Source: an uncultured Candidatus Melainabacteria bacterium (GTDB taxonomy: Bacteria > Cyanobacteriota > Vampirovibrionia > Gastranaerophilales > Gastranaerophilaceae). From it: a stretch of 58,094 nucleotides of DNA. A program made the translations under genes and the position numbers. Shown here one piece after another: positions 17,547 through 26,772 of this stretch (the first letter of the stretch is position 1; every line of letters starts with the position of its first letter). The notes beneath the pieces are model-generated. The model did not search any database. It saw only the letters and a program-made list of their open reading frames with translations, and was not told where the DNA came from. The stretch lies in contig CAKUUG010000006.1 of the NCBI GenBank assembly GCA_934692665.1, forward strand, positions 1 through 58,094. Reading direction: 5' to 3'.

Positions 17547-19148
17547 TTATTTTGCAATGAGAGTTTTTGCAAAAGCGATTGTTTTTTCACTCACTTCGCC
17601 ACTGGCCAATTGAGCCAAGGCTTTTAGTTTTTCTTCTTCATTTAAGATTTTTATTTCGATGTCGGTTGTATTGTTGTGAGATTTGTTTATCCAAATAAAA
17701 TTGTCTGCTTTGGCACAGATAATTGGTTGGTGTGTGATACAGATGATTTGTGTAGATTTTGAAAGTTCTAGAATGTTGTTTGCAACAGAGTTTGATGTGA
17801 TGCCGGAAATTCCTGTATCAATTTCGTCAAATACTACAGTTCCAACTTTGTCACATATTGCAAAAATGGATTTCAGTGCAAGCATTACTCTGGATATTTC
17901 ACCACCGGAAGCGACTTTTGATAGCGGCATCGGAGATTGGTTTTTGTTTGTTGAAATTAAAAATTCTACACTGTCAATGCCATTTTCTGTTTTTGAAGTT
18001 TCTTTTATTGATATTTCAAATTTTGCTTCTTTCAATTCAAGATTGATTAATTTTTCAACAATTGAAGAAGTGAGCTCTTTTGCGTTTTCTTTTCTGTATT
18101 CACTTATTCTTTTTGCCAAAACATCAACAATAGACAATATTTCTTTGAATTTTTTTTCTAAAACTTCGGGATTGTTTTCTGTTGTTGTTAATTCGTTGTA
18201 TCTTTTTTGAATTTTTTCTCTTTCAAAATCCAAATCATTTCCATATTTTCTTTTTAGTTTTTGAATCAAAGAAATTCTTTCGTTGATTTCATCTATTCTG
18301 ATTGGATTTACATCTAATGAATAAGAGTAGTCTTTTAGAGCGTTTGCACAGTCTTTTAAGTTTTCAAAAGCATCAAAAAGGACATTATTTGTTTCTTCTA
18401 GGGATTTGTCTATCGAAGTTAGGTTTGAAATAGTGTATTTTATTTTTCCTAAAGCCTCTACAATGGAAGAATTGTCCCCATAAAGAGCATAATATGCACT
18501 ATAAGTATTTTCTTTTAATTCTTGTGCATTCGATAGAATATCGAGTTCAGAAGACAAATTTTCTTCTTCGTTTTCTTGGACTGCAGCATCATCAAGTTCT
18601 TTTAGTTGAAATTCCAAAAATTCTATTTCTTTTTGATTTGTTTCAAGATTTTCTTTTAAAAGATTAAGTTTTTTTTCTAAATCTTTGTATTCAAAATAAG
18701 TTTCTTTGTAACTTTTCAAAAGTTCAACAAACTCCGGACTTTTTTTGATTATGTATTCATCGAGCAACTTGATGTGGTTTTTTGGTTGTATATAAGAATA
18801 TGTTTGATGTTGAGAATGAATGTCAACGAGTTTTTCTCTCAAGGTTTTTATTTCGTCCAGGCTAACCATTTCGCCATTTAGTCGAAATTTTGAAGAAGTT
18901 TGCATTTGTCTTGAAATTATGGTTTCTTCTTTATCTTTGTCTTCAAAAGTCGCTTCTATATAACAAGGTTTTTCTTTATCAAGAAGCATTTCTTTTGTAA
19001 TTTTTGCTCCCAAAACACAGTCAAGAGCTTTTATTATGATACTTTTTCCGGCTCCGGTTTCTCCGCACAATACATTGAAGCCTTTTGTAAAATTAAGCTC
19101 AGCTTGGTTTAGTAATATAAAATTTTTAATTAACAGTGATTTTAGCAT
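17547..19148 (-). CDS. recN: DNA repair protein RecN
   Basis: A 533-residue SMC-like ATPase acting in double-strand break repair. Walker A is GETGAGKS near residue 32, then a long coiled-coil middle, the ABC signature ASGGEISRVMLALKSI and Walker B VVFDEIDTGISG. It starts 3 nt after the nadK stop and has no ribosome binding site of its own, so translation is probably coupled. The nadK-recN pairing is common in bacteria. Confidence 0.96.
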   Translation of the reverse strand: MLKSLLIKNFILLNQAELNFTKGFNVLCGETGAGKSIIIKALDCVLGAKITKEMLLDKEKPCYIEATFEDKDKEETIISRQMQTSSKFRLNGEMVSLDEIKTLREKLVDIHSQHQTYSYIQPKNHIKLLDEYIIKKSPEFVELLKSYKETYFEYKDLEKKLNLLKENLETNQKEIEFLEFQLKELDDAAVQENEEENLSSELDILSNAQELKENTYSAYYALYGDNSSIVEALGKIKYTISNLTSIDKSLEETNNVLFDAFENLKDCANALKDYSYSLDVNPIRIDEINERISLIQKLKRKYGNDLDFEREKIQKRYNELTTTENNPEVLEKKFKEILSIVDVLAKRISEYRKENAKELTSSIVEKLINLELKEAKFEISIKETSKTENGIDSVEFLISTNKNQSPMPLSKVASGGEISRVMLALKSIFAICDKVGTVVFDEIDTGISGITSNSVANNILELSKSTQIICITHQPIICAKADNFIWINKSHNNTTDIEIKILNEEEKLKALAQLASGEVSEKTIAFAKTLIAK

Positions 19149-19151
19149 AGT

Positions 19152-19949
19152 TTATTTTTCGGGTGGAACGGCCCAGTGGAGTTTTTCTTTTAAAATATCA
19201 TAAAATTTGTTTTTGTTGTGATTCAAAATGAGTAATTTTGCACAGTTTTTGTTTTTTTGAATTGTGATTTCATTTTTCACAATTTTGTCAACTTGTCCGT
19301 CATAAGAAACATTCAAGTCTTGGTTTTTTTCGTGAGTTTTGATTTTTATTGTTTCACAAGCAGGAACAACGATAGGACGGGCATTTAGCGTGTGTGCACA
19401 AATCGGAATAATCAAAAAACAATTCAATTTTGGACAAACAATAGGTCCTCCTGCAGACAATGAATATGCTGTAGAACCCGTAGGGGTGGAAACTATTATG
19501 CCATCTGCAACATAAGAACAAATAATTTTGTCATTAATAAAAAGGTCAAAAGTAGAACTTCTTGCACAAGTTGCACCTTTTACGACAATGTCATTAAGTG
19601 CTGTAGAGTCGTTTGCTTCCAGCATAAGACGGTCTTCGTATTTGAAATCGGAATTTTTTAGTTTTTGTATTACGTTATCGATTTCGTTTGGTTTTGCTTG
19701 TGCCAAATATCCCAGTCTGCCAACATTAAAACCTAAAATTGGGATATCAAATTCACAAAAAAATCTGGAACATTTCAAAAAAGTCCCATCTCCACCGATT
19801 GCAATAGCCAAATCAACGCTCTCTTCCATATCAGAAATCTCTAGCAATTTTGAATTTTCGAGTTTTTGATTTAGCAATTTTGCAATTTTAATAGAGTCTT
19901 CTATATCTTTGTTAAAAATTATTCCGATTTTTTTAAAAACCTTTTGCAT
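19152..19949 (-). CDS. nadK: NAD kinase
   Basis: A 265-residue enzyme phosphorylating NAD to NADP. It shows IGGDGTFLK, NDIVVKGA and TPTGSTAYSLSAGGPIV, the conserved substrate-binding segments. It is slightly short for the family but complete. It is the first gene of an operon with recN and is predicted to be transcribed from the A of its start codon. Confidence 0.96.
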   Translation of the reverse strand: MQKVFKKIGIIFNKDIEDSIKIAKLLNQKLENSKLLEISDMEESVDLAIAIGGDGTFLKCSRFFCEFDIPILGFNVGRLGYLAQAKPNEIDNVIQKLKNSDFKYEDRLMLEANDSTALNDIVVKGATCARSSTFDLFINDKIICSYVADGIIVSTPTGSTAYSLSAGGPIVCPKLNCFLIIPICAHTLNARPIVVPACETIKIKTHEKNQDLNVSYDGQVDKIVKNEITIQKNKNCAKLLILNHNKNKFYDILKEKLHWAVPPEK

Positions 19950-19955
19950 AGCTAA

Positions 19956-19961
19956 ATTTTA
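19956..19961 (-). promoter_or_regulatory. -10 element of a predicted leaderless mRNA
   Basis: On the minus strand TAAAAT ends 6 nt before the nadK ATG at 19949, and no Shine-Dalgarno sequence is present. Confidence 0.55.
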
Positions 19962-20039
19962 CAAGAAAATCTCACAAAATGAAAGAATTTTTTGTGTTAT
20001 TATGTCATTGTAATTTCTTTTAAAAATAGGGTAGCTTTT

Positions 20040-21386
20040 ATGAAAAAAATATTTTTAATTTTTTGTTTATTATTGAATTTTTCTGTATTTGCGTATGACA
20101 ACAATTATTCTGTTTCAACAACTTTGCAGAACAATCAAAAAACAGTTTTTGAAAACAATGAAAACAACATTCAAAATGCTCTAAGAAATATTCAATTTAA
20201 TAACGACGATTATATAAAAATTACAGGAAAAATCACAAAAGATGGAAGGCTTTCTAATTTTAAAGTTGAACAATCAAACATTGACGATATTAAAACAAAT
20301 TTAATTTTAGATAAATTAAAATTAGTATCAAATATATATTCTCCAAATTTTGATGAATTCAAATTGTACTTGTTTTCAAAACCAAAATACCAAAACGATT
20401 CAGAAGCAATTGTTTCTTTTGATTTAACAAATGAAGAAAAAGAAGCTGTACTTTTAGCTAACAAAAGAAAAATTAAAAACTACTATCAAGACATATACTA
20501 CAATAGAAGCTATATAAAATGGATAGGGCTTGTTCAAAAATACAAAATAAACAAACAAGTTTCTCTTAAAATAAAAATCGACAAAAATGGGAATTTGTTG
20601 TCTTCTAAAATAATAAAATCCTCGAATAATGTTGTTTTTGACAACGAAATACAAAATATTGTAAAAAATGCTTCACCGTTTTCTAAAATTAGTATAGAAA
20701 ATGTCGATGTTTTGGATATTGTTCTTGATTTTAACAAACAAAGCTTAATCTCAAACAAAATCGCAAGCAATTTTGACGATACTTTTCCTTATGGGTTTGA
20801 TGGAATAGCAAGAGTGATTTTGAACTATAAAGGTAACATTACAGCAGCCGAAATAGTTTCTTCATCAAAAAACGAAGAAATAGATAAACAAATAATTGCT
20901 TCTTTAAACAAAACAAAAAACTTTTTTGAAACAATAAAATTTGATGATAAAATGCCGTTTGTTAAATACATCACGTTTCGTCAAAGAATAATAGGCAATG
21001 CTCCTGTGCTTCAAATCAACTATTTTTCTTTAGGTGATGATATAAATCCAAAAGAACAAGAAATTGTTGCTTATATAAACAAACTCGATTATTTGGTAAA
21101 AAGAAACTGGACGCCTTTTGAAAGTAAAAGAAATTATTCAATAACTGCAATGTTTGTTGTATCGAAAAATGGAAAAGTTCAAAATTCAATAATTACAAAA
21201 TCTTCTGATATAAAAGAAGCAGATGATAGTGTATTGTCTGCAATAAATTCGGCAATTTTGCCTGATATTCCGGATGATTTGAATAATAATTTCATTCCTG
21301 TTGAAATGACGTTTGATTTCGGCATAAATCCGGAAATAAATCCTATATTGAAAGACCTGTACTACTCAAAATACAATAAAAAATAA
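20040..21386 (+). CDS. Exported protein with repeated TonB-C-like domains
   Basis: A 448-residue protein. The ATG at 20040 is chosen because it opens a signal peptide (KK, then a hydrophobic core ending SVFAYD) and follows AGGGTAG. Several ~90-residue units resemble the TonB/TolA C-terminal domain, with strand patterns such as VSLKIKIDKNGNLLSSKIIK, ARVILNYKGNITAAEIV and AMFVVSKNGKVQNSIITKS, each followed by a helix. There is no membrane anchor, so it is not a classical TonB. A periplasmic binding role is inferred. The dus gene starts 1 nt after its stop. Confidence 0.7.
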   Translation: MKKIFLIFCLLLNFSVFAYDNNYSVSTTLQNNQKTVFENNENNIQNALRNIQFNNDDYIKITGKITKDGRLSNFKVEQSNIDDIKTNLILDKLKLVSNIYSPNFDEFKLYLFSKPKYQNDSEAIVSFDLTNEEKEAVLLANKRKIKNYYQDIYYNRSYIKWIGLVQKYKINKQVSLKIKIDKNGNLLSSKIIKSSNNVVFDNEIQNIVKNASPFSKISIENVDVLDIVLDFNKQSLISNKIASNFDDTFPYGFDGIARVILNYKGNITAAEIVSSSKNEEIDKQIIASLNKTKNFFETIKFDDKMPFVKYITFRQRIIGNAPVLQINYFSLGDDINPKEQEIVAYINKLDYLVKRNWTPFESKRNYSITAMFVVSKNGKVQNSIITKSSDIKEADDSVLSAINSAILPDIPDDLNNNFIPVEMTFDFGINPEINPILKDLYYSKYNKK

Positions 21387-21387
21387 A

Positions 21388-22362
21388 ATGAAAAACATTA
21401 ATCTGAAAGATATAAAAGTAATTCAAGCACCGCTAGCAGGCATTTCTGATGTTGTGTATCGGGGAATGATTCGAAAATATGGTTCAAAATGTCTGATGAC
21501 AACTGAAATGCTTTCATCAGAAATGCTCTGTAATAATCCAAATATTGAAAAGCAAAGAATTTTAAAATTTGAAGATTTTGAATATCCTCTTGCTTTTCAA
21601 CTTGTAGGTCACAAAATCGACAAAATGACACAAGCTGCAAAAATCGTCAGTCCTATTGCTTCTATGATAGATATAAATTGTGGTTGTCCTGTAAAAAAAG
21701 TTGTCGTATCGGGTGACGGCTCTGCTATGATGAAAACTCCGGAACTTGCTTTTGATATTGTAAAATCAATAAAAGACGCAACGGGTTTGATGGTGAGCGT
21801 AAAATTTCGCCTAGGCTGGACAGCGAATGAAGAAAATTATCTCGAATTTGGCAAAAAAATGGAAGAAGCGGGGGCCGATTTTGTAACGCTCCATGGAAGA
21901 ACACGCTCTCAGATGTATCAAGGAGTTTCTGATTGGAGCAAAATTAAGCTATTGAAACAAGAACTAAAAATCCCTGTTTTTGCAAATGGCGACATAAAAA
22001 CAATAGACGACGCAAAAAATTGCCTAGAACTGACAAAATGCGATGGAGTTTCTATCGGACGAGGTATTATGGGTGATTTTACTTTGCCATATAGGATAGA
22101 AAAATACATCAAAGATGGAACAGTAATAAAAGAGCCTGATTTGAAAAATAAAATTGAAATGCTAAAAGAACATCTAAAACAAGAAGTCGAATTGATGGGC
22201 GAAATCAATGGTGTAAAGTTTATGAGAAAGTTTTTCAACTATTACATTTCTTCTGTCCGAAATGCTTCAAAATACAGATGTTTGTTGGTAACATTAGAAA
22301 CTCAAAAAGAAATAATTGATGTTTTAGATGAAATATTACGTTTACATAATCTTGACAGTTGA
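21388..22362 (+). CDS. dus: tRNA-dihydrouridine synthase
   Basis: A 324-residue FMN-dependent enzyme reducing uridines in the tRNA D-loop. The TIM barrel begins IQAPLAGISDVVYRGM. It contains the catalytic-Cys motif INCGCPVKKVVVSGDGSAMM, then VSVKFRLGW, TLHGRTRSQMY, VFANGDIKT and GVSIGRGIMGDF. It is closest to the DusB type by eye. It overlaps the downstream GIY-YIG gene by 35 nt in another frame. Confidence 0.94.
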   Translation: MKNINLKDIKVIQAPLAGISDVVYRGMIRKYGSKCLMTTEMLSSEMLCNNPNIEKQRILKFEDFEYPLAFQLVGHKIDKMTQAAKIVSPIASMIDINCGCPVKKVVVSGDGSAMMKTPELAFDIVKSIKDATGLMVSVKFRLGWTANEENYLEFGKKMEEAGADFVTLHGRTRSQMYQGVSDWSKIKLLKQELKIPVFANGDIKTIDDAKNCLELTKCDGVSIGRGIMGDFTLPYRIEKYIKDGTVIKEPDLKNKIEMLKEHLKQEVELMGEINGVKFMRKFFNYYISSVRNASKYRCLLVTLETQKEIIDVLDEILRLHNLDS

Positions 22363-22630
22363 TAACACGTTTTATACAGGCATAACAACTGATGTTTTAA
22401 GACGTTTTGAAGAACATAAAACGTCAATTAAAGGTGCAAAATATACAAAATCCCACCCGCCAAAAGAAATCGTTTTTTTAAAAGAGTTTGAAGATAAATC
22501 CGCTGCTTCTAAAGAAGAATACAGAATTAAAAAAACGTTAACAAAAAAACAAAAAACCGTTTTAATTGAAGAAAATTCAACCAAAACGGAATTTTTGCTT
22601 AAAAATTTGTTAATTAATCAACAAAAATAG
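22328..22630 (+). CDS. GIY-YIG nuclease-domain protein (UPF0213/YhbQ-like)
   Basis: A 100-residue protein. The GIY-YIG signature is YVYIILTVDNTFYTGITTD, followed by LRRFEEHKT and a helix with the conserved Glu (AASKEEYRIK). Single-domain members of this family act in DNA repair or have unknown roles. It begins inside the end of dus, so it depends on upstream translation, and it ends 17 nt into the convergent purA frame. Confidence 0.85.
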   Translation: MKYYVYIILTVDNTFYTGITTDVLRRFEEHKTSIKGAKYTKSHPPKEIVFLKEFEDKSAASKEEYRIKKTLTKKQKTVLIEENSTKTEFLLKNLLINQQK

Positions 22631-23906
22631 TTTGTTCTCTATCAGGACCGACACTTATTATTGTGATTTTTATTCCCAATAGTTCTTCTAGACGTTTTAG
22701 ATAGTTTTTTGCCTCTAGTGGAAGTTCTTCGTAGTTTTTGCATTTTGTAATATCTGTCATCCAACCTTTGTGGGTTTCGTATACAGGTTCAAAATCTTGA
22801 TGAGTATAAACATCAGTAGGATAAGAAGAAACAACCTCACCGGTTTTTTTGTTTTTGTAAGATGTTGCGATTTTAATTTCTTCAAAATTATCCAAAACAT
22901 CCAATTTTGTAAGTGCGATTTCTGTTAAACCGCCGACTAAAACAGCATATTTTGCACCAACAACATCAAACCAGCCGCATCTTCTGGCTCTTCCTGTCGT
23001 AACGCCAAATTCTCCCCCAACTGTGCGGAGTTTTTCGCCTGTTTCGTCATTTAATTCTGTGATAAAAGCACCTTCCCCGACACGAGTCATATAAGCTTTG
23101 AAAACGCCAATCGCTCTATCTATTACAACAGCTCCCATAGAGCCGCCTGTAGCTGCTCCGCCTGCAATAGGATTTGAAGAAGTTACATACGGATATGTGC
23201 CATAATCAACATCGAGCATTACACCTTGAGCACCTTCAAACAAAATTGAGGAGTTGTTTCTATGATATAGAAGATTTTTTTGCCACTCAAAATCAACATA
23301 AGGAGCAAAAATTTGTCTGTAATTTTCGCATTCTTCTAAAACTTCTTCTTTTGTATAAGGTTTCAAGTTGTAAACAAATTCTAATTCTTTGTTTTTCTTT
23401 GCCAAAATTATATCAAGCTTTTTCGACAGAGTTTCTTTATTAAACAAATCTTCGACTCTAATGCCACAACGAGCATATTTGTCTGTATAAGTAGGGCCGA
23501 TACCCTTTTTTGTTGTTCCGATTTTATTTTGGCCAAGAGAATTTTCGCTATAGCCATCAATATCTGTATGATATTTCATAGTAACATGAGCTAATGGCGA
23601 GATTTTCAGATATTTTTCAAAATGGCTTCTTTCTACTCCTTGGGCTATTATGTCTTCGATTTCTTTTTTTAAGTCATCAGGTTTTATAACACATCCTGCA
23701 CCTATCATACAGATTTTATTTTCGTACAAAATACCTGATGGAACTAGGTGAAAAGCGTATTTTTTGTTTTCGACAACGACAGTGTGTCCGGCATTTGAAC
23801 CACCTTGAAAACGAGTAATGAAATCAGCGTTCATTGCCAACAAATCAGTGATTTTCGCTTTTCCTTCATCTCCAAACTGTGCCCCCACTACGACTGTGTT
23901 TTTCAT
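22614..23906 (-). CDS. purA: Adenylosuccinate synthetase
   Basis: A 430-residue enzyme joining IMP and aspartate with GTP in AMP synthesis. Motifs include GSNAGHTVV, the TTKKGIGPTYTDKYAR loop, LFEGAQGVMLDVDYGTYPYVTSSN, TRVGEGAF and TKLDVLD. The P-loop reads QFGDEGKAK where QWGDEGKGK is usual, two substitutions at a highly conserved site. AAGGGG precedes the ATG. The length is normal and the rest looks intact, so it is probably active. Confidence 0.96.
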   Translation of the reverse strand: MKNTVVVGAQFGDEGKAKITDLLAMNADFITRFQGGSNAGHTVVVENKKYAFHLVPSGILYENKICMIGAGCVIKPDDLKKEIEDIIAQGVERSHFEKYLKISPLAHVTMKYHTDIDGYSENSLGQNKIGTTKKGIGPTYTDKYARCGIRVEDLFNKETLSKKLDIILAKKNKELEFVYNLKPYTKEEVLEECENYRQIFAPYVDFEWQKNLLYHRNNSSILFEGAQGVMLDVDYGTYPYVTSSNPIAGGAATGGSMGAVVIDRAIGVFKAYMTRVGEGAFITELNDETGEKLRTVGGEFGVTTGRARRCGWFDVVGAKYAVLVGGLTEIALTKLDVLDNFEEIKIATSYKNKKTGEVVSSYPTDVYTHQDFEPVYETHKGWMTDITKCKNYEELPLEAKNYLKRLEELLGIKITIISVGPDREQTIFVD

Positions 23907-24088
23907 TTTTGTCCCCTTGTTTTGTTACAACATATATTGTACAACAAAATTTTTATACAAAATAAAAAACCTTTCACGTTTGGTTTGCGAAAGGAATAAA
24001 ATGGGCTTTTGATATCCTGTTAAAATGTTTTACTCTTGTATATATAAAGTATATGCTTTTTAAAATATTGATAAAAAAGAAGCAATTT

Positions 24089-24209
24089 TCTTAACAAAAC
24101 TTTATAAAATACTAAAAAACCACGATATAGAGGGATTTTAAAGTATGAAGAAATATTAAGAAGCACACCGAAAAACAAAACTCGTCTTAACATTTCTTTA
24201 TAAAACACT
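24089..24209 (+). repeat. Pair of imperfect 25-bp direct repeats upstream of a sigma factor gene
   Basis: Copies at 24089-24113 and 24185-24209 share TCTTAAC....CTTTATAAAA.ACT (21 of 25 bases) with starts 96 bp apart. The second ends at the -35 of the sigma gene promoter, so an operator role is possible. Confidence 0.45.
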
Positions 24210-24237
24210 TGAATTCCATGTTTACATCTGATATATT
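24209..24237 (+). promoter_or_regulatory. Probable promoter of the sigma factor gene
   Basis: TTGAAT (24209-24214), 17-bp spacer, TATATT (24232-24237), giving a ~55-nt leader before the ATG at 24298. Confidence 0.55.
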
Positions 24238-24297
24238 AAAGATATCAATCGTATATCTAGTCAAGAAGTTAGTTAGTGTTTATAAAGGCGTTTATTT

Positions 24298-25092
24298 ATG
24301 AAAAATTGTGAAAAAAAATTTGAAAATGAAGTTGAATTGATTTTAAAAGCAAAAGAAGGCAATGTCGAAGCAAGAAATATTTTGATTGAAAAAAATCTTC
24401 CTTTAATTCAAAAAATTGCGACAAAATCAATCAAATCCGATGTTTTGACAACAAATGACCTTGTTCAAGAAGGTATCTTCGGACTTGTTGTTGCAATAGA
24501 AAAATTTAATCCCAATTTGGGTTTTAAATTTGCAACTTATGCTTCTTGGTGGATTAAACAATCAATGTACAAGGCAATTTCTGAACAGTCTTATGCGTAT
24601 AATATCCCTGTTTATATTCAAGAAACTCTTTCTCGCTACAAAAAAACAAAACAACAAATGGAACAACAAGATACAAACGTAACAAAAACAGAAATAGCAA
24701 AAAAAATGAACACAACAGAAGAAAAAATAGACACATTTTTGAATGTTTATACAAAAGCTCTTTCGATAGAATCAGGAACAAAAATGACCGGAAACAAAGA
24801 ATTGACGTTATCAGAAATCATTGAAGACGAAAAACAAAATGTTGAAAAAACAGTTCTTGATTCAGAATTGAAAGTAGAAATAAAAATGGCTTTAGAAAAT
24901 TTAAAAGAAAAAGAAAAAAATGTTATTGTTTTGAGATTTGGTCTAAATGGCGACAAAAAGAAAACTTTAGAAGAAATCGGAAATTCTTATGGCGTTACAA
25001 AAGAATGTGTTCGCCAAATCGAAAAGAGAGCATTAAACAAAATTGCAGATTCTGACATTGCAAAAAACAGTCTTGTTTGTTACATCAGATAA
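24298..25092 (+). CDS. RNA polymerase sigma factor, sigma-70 family (alternative)
   Basis: A 264-residue protein lacking region 1.1. Region 2 shows LVQEGIFGLVVAIEKFNP and FKFATYASWWIKQSMYKAI, the -10 recognition and melting helices. Region 3 follows. Region 4 shows KNVIVLRFGLNGDKKKTLEEIG and VTKECVRQIEKRALNKI, the -35 helix-turn-helix. The size and missing region 1.1 suggest a group 2/3 (alternative) factor, not the housekeeping one. AAAGG lies 11 nt upstream. It has its own promoter with a repeat pair upstream. Confidence 0.92.
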   Translation: MKNCEKKFENEVELILKAKEGNVEARNILIEKNLPLIQKIATKSIKSDVLTTNDLVQEGIFGLVVAIEKFNPNLGFKFATYASWWIKQSMYKAISEQSYAYNIPVYIQETLSRYKKTKQQMEQQDTNVTKTEIAKKMNTTEEKIDTFLNVYTKALSIESGTKMTGNKELTLSEIIEDEKQNVEKTVLDSELKVEIKMALENLKEKEKNVIVLRFGLNGDKKKTLEEIGNSYGVTKECVRQIEKRALNKIADSDIAKNSLVCYIR

Positions 25093-25206
25093 ATTTTATT
25101 TGTTAAATAATGTAACAATGTAGATAAAAATTGCTTAAAAAAATAAAGAAATCAACAATATTTGCCGATAAAAATATTGTTAGACAATAAAGTTAAGGAG
25201 AAAGTT

Positions 25207-26130
25207 ATGGGACTTTCTGCCAGTCAGGCAAGATTTCTTCAATTAACAGCAAGGAAAAATGACATTGAATACCAAGCTCAACAAATCAGCCAACAAAGAC
25301 TTGCTTTGTCGCAACAATTAGCTTCGGTATCAAATGAATACAATGATGCCATTTCCAACAAAAAACTGGTATTTAGCTATGCAGATTCTACAACACACCA
25401 AGTAGATGTCAGCTATGCAAATTACAAAAACTACATGAATCAACAACAAGAAGGGCTTGCTTCTTCTCAACAACAGATTTTTTTGGTATCAACTTCCGGA
25501 AAAATTGTTGTAAACAGCATTAGCGATATGGAAGATATTATTGAAAAAAACACAACTTATGTAAAAGTTGCAGACGCTGATGAAGATACTGATTATTCAG
25601 ATTATAGTGTTGTTTCAAAAACAAATGACGATGGAGTCGAAGAACAATACTATGCAAAACAAAAATTTGATACCAGCAATTTTGTAATCGTTGCAAAAGA
25701 CGAAGTTGCAAAAGAAGAAATGATACAAAATTCAAAATACAAAGATTCTGACGCCACAAGCGACATAAGAAAGAATTTTATATTTGGTGACGATTTGAAT
25801 GATGTTGATTCTTTCCAAAACGCAATAAGAGATGGAATATATTCTTTTGCAACAATATCTACAGCAACCGACACAGAAGGACAATTGATTCCACAAGACT
25901 GGTCGACTGTAGCAAATGGTGCTTTGATGGAAAAACTGGACGAATCTGATGATGCTGAAGCAGAAGCAAAATACGAAAAAATTTCTAAAGAATTGGAACT
26001 TACAGACAAAAAGCTTCAAATGACAATGGACGAATTAGAAACCAAAAGAGATGCTATAAAAACAGAAATGGATTCTGTTGAAAAAGTAATAAATGACAAC
26101 ATCGAAAAATCTTTTGATACTTTTAGTTGA
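25207..26130 (+). CDS. MGLSASQAR-type coiled-coil protein
   Basis: A 307-residue protein. The ATG at 25207 is chosen for its strong AAGGAG site. It opens MGLSASQARFLQLTARKND and continues into a Gln-rich coiled coil (residues ~15-55). The middle is acidic, and a second coiled coil lies at the C-terminus (~255-300). From memory, proteins with this N-terminus recur in gut Melainabacteria and some host-associated bacteria; their role is unknown. The layout, with coiled coils at both ends, recalls flagellar or secretion-system filament proteins, but no such domain is recognised. Confidence 0.65.
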   Translation: MGLSASQARFLQLTARKNDIEYQAQQISQQRLALSQQLASVSNEYNDAISNKKLVFSYADSTTHQVDVSYANYKNYMNQQQEGLASSQQQIFLVSTSGKIVVNSISDMEDIIEKNTTYVKVADADEDTDYSDYSVVSKTNDDGVEEQYYAKQKFDTSNFVIVAKDEVAKEEMIQNSKYKDSDATSDIRKNFIFGDDLNDVDSFQNAIRDGIYSFATISTATDTEGQLIPQDWSTVANGALMEKLDESDDAEAEAKYEKISKELELTDKKLQMTMDELETKRDAIKTEMDSVEKVINDNIEKSFDTFS

Positions 26131-26154
26131 TACTAATGACATTTATAAACACGA

Positions 26155-26197
26155 TAAAAAAGGCAGTTTCAAAATCGAAAATCTGCCTTTTTATTTT
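26155..26197 (+). terminator. Rho-independent terminator
   Basis: AAAAAGGCAG / CTGCCTTTTT stem with a 16-nt loop and a following T run, after the MGLSASQAR gene. It may also serve the convergent gene. Confidence 0.8.
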
Positions 26198-26208
26198 TTG
26201 TTTAAATT

Positions 26209-26592
26209 TTATACCAATTCCAATTGATTTAGATATTCCATTGCTGCAATAGTATCACCGTCAAATTGACTGTTTAATACGTTGTTGCCTCTGGTTTGGA
26301 AGGTTTCTTCTGTTGGATATCTTTTTGGGGCGTTTGTTGTACCTTCTTTAATGTATAAATTTTGTCCTTGTTCACTGTTTACGCTAAAAGGATTCAAATC
26401 ACCAGAGCCGTTATTTTGGGGCAGATATTGGCGAAAATCAGCCATATCTCTGTCGTATGGAGTGATTGTTTGACTAGAACCTATACCTGTTGAAGGAGAT
26501 GAAATACCTTTTGAAAAAGGATTTGAATTCGGGTTTATTTGTTGAGCATATTGTTGACTCAAATAACCTAATTTTGTGTTGTCGATTGCCAT
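26209..26592 (-). CDS. Hypothetical 127-residue protein
   Basis: Not recognised. The start at 26592 (MAIDNTKLG) is preferred over a longer frame whose extra residues look like translated intergenic AT-rich sequence. It is rich in Asn, Gln, Ser and Pro and probably largely disordered. There is no signal peptide. The ribosome binding site is weak. It is convergent with the MGLSASQAR gene. Confidence 0.55.
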   Translation of the reverse strand: MAIDNTKLGYLSQQYAQQINPNSNPFSKGISSPSTGIGSSQTITPYDRDMADFRQYLPQNNGSGDLNPFSVNSEQGQNLYIKEGTTNAPKRYPTEETFQTRGNNVLNSQFDGDTIAAMEYLNQLELV

Positions 26593-26760
26593 ATTTCGTA
26601 AACTCTTTAAAATAATTCTATACACTATATAAAAGTATTTTTTTGAGTCGAAATTGCATTCAAAAGAAAATTTGTTACAAAATTTAATATAAAAAAATGA
26701 AATTCCGATAAAACTCAAACAAACAAAACAAAAAAATCTGGCAATTTTGAAAAATTATTG

Positions 26761-26766
26761 TATAAT
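26761..26766 (+). promoter_or_regulatory. -10 element of a predicted leaderless mRNA
   Basis: TATAAT ends 6 nt before the ATG at 26773. CTGGCA at 26738-26743 lies at a 17-bp spacing. No Shine-Dalgarno sequence is present. Confidence 0.65.
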
Positions 26767-26772
26767 CAGATT

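Larger units (their letters stand above)
23907..24297. other. 391-bp intergenic region between purA and the sigma factor gene
   Basis: No convincing gene; a 62-codon minus-strand frame here has no ribosome binding site or family features. It holds the divergent control regions of purA and the sigma gene, a promoter at 24209-24237 and an imperfect 25-bp direct repeat. Confidence 0.6.

Noticed and set aside
23964..23996. Possible hairpin CCTTTC / GAAAGG near the purA start
   Set aside because: Only a 6-bp stem with a 13-nt loop and no T run on either strand; too weak for a terminator or riboswitch call.
24020..24208. 62-codon minus-strand reading frame between purA and the sigma gene
   Set aside because: No ribosome binding site or leaderless-type promoter, residue composition of translated AT-rich intergenic DNA, and it overlaps the repeat pair.
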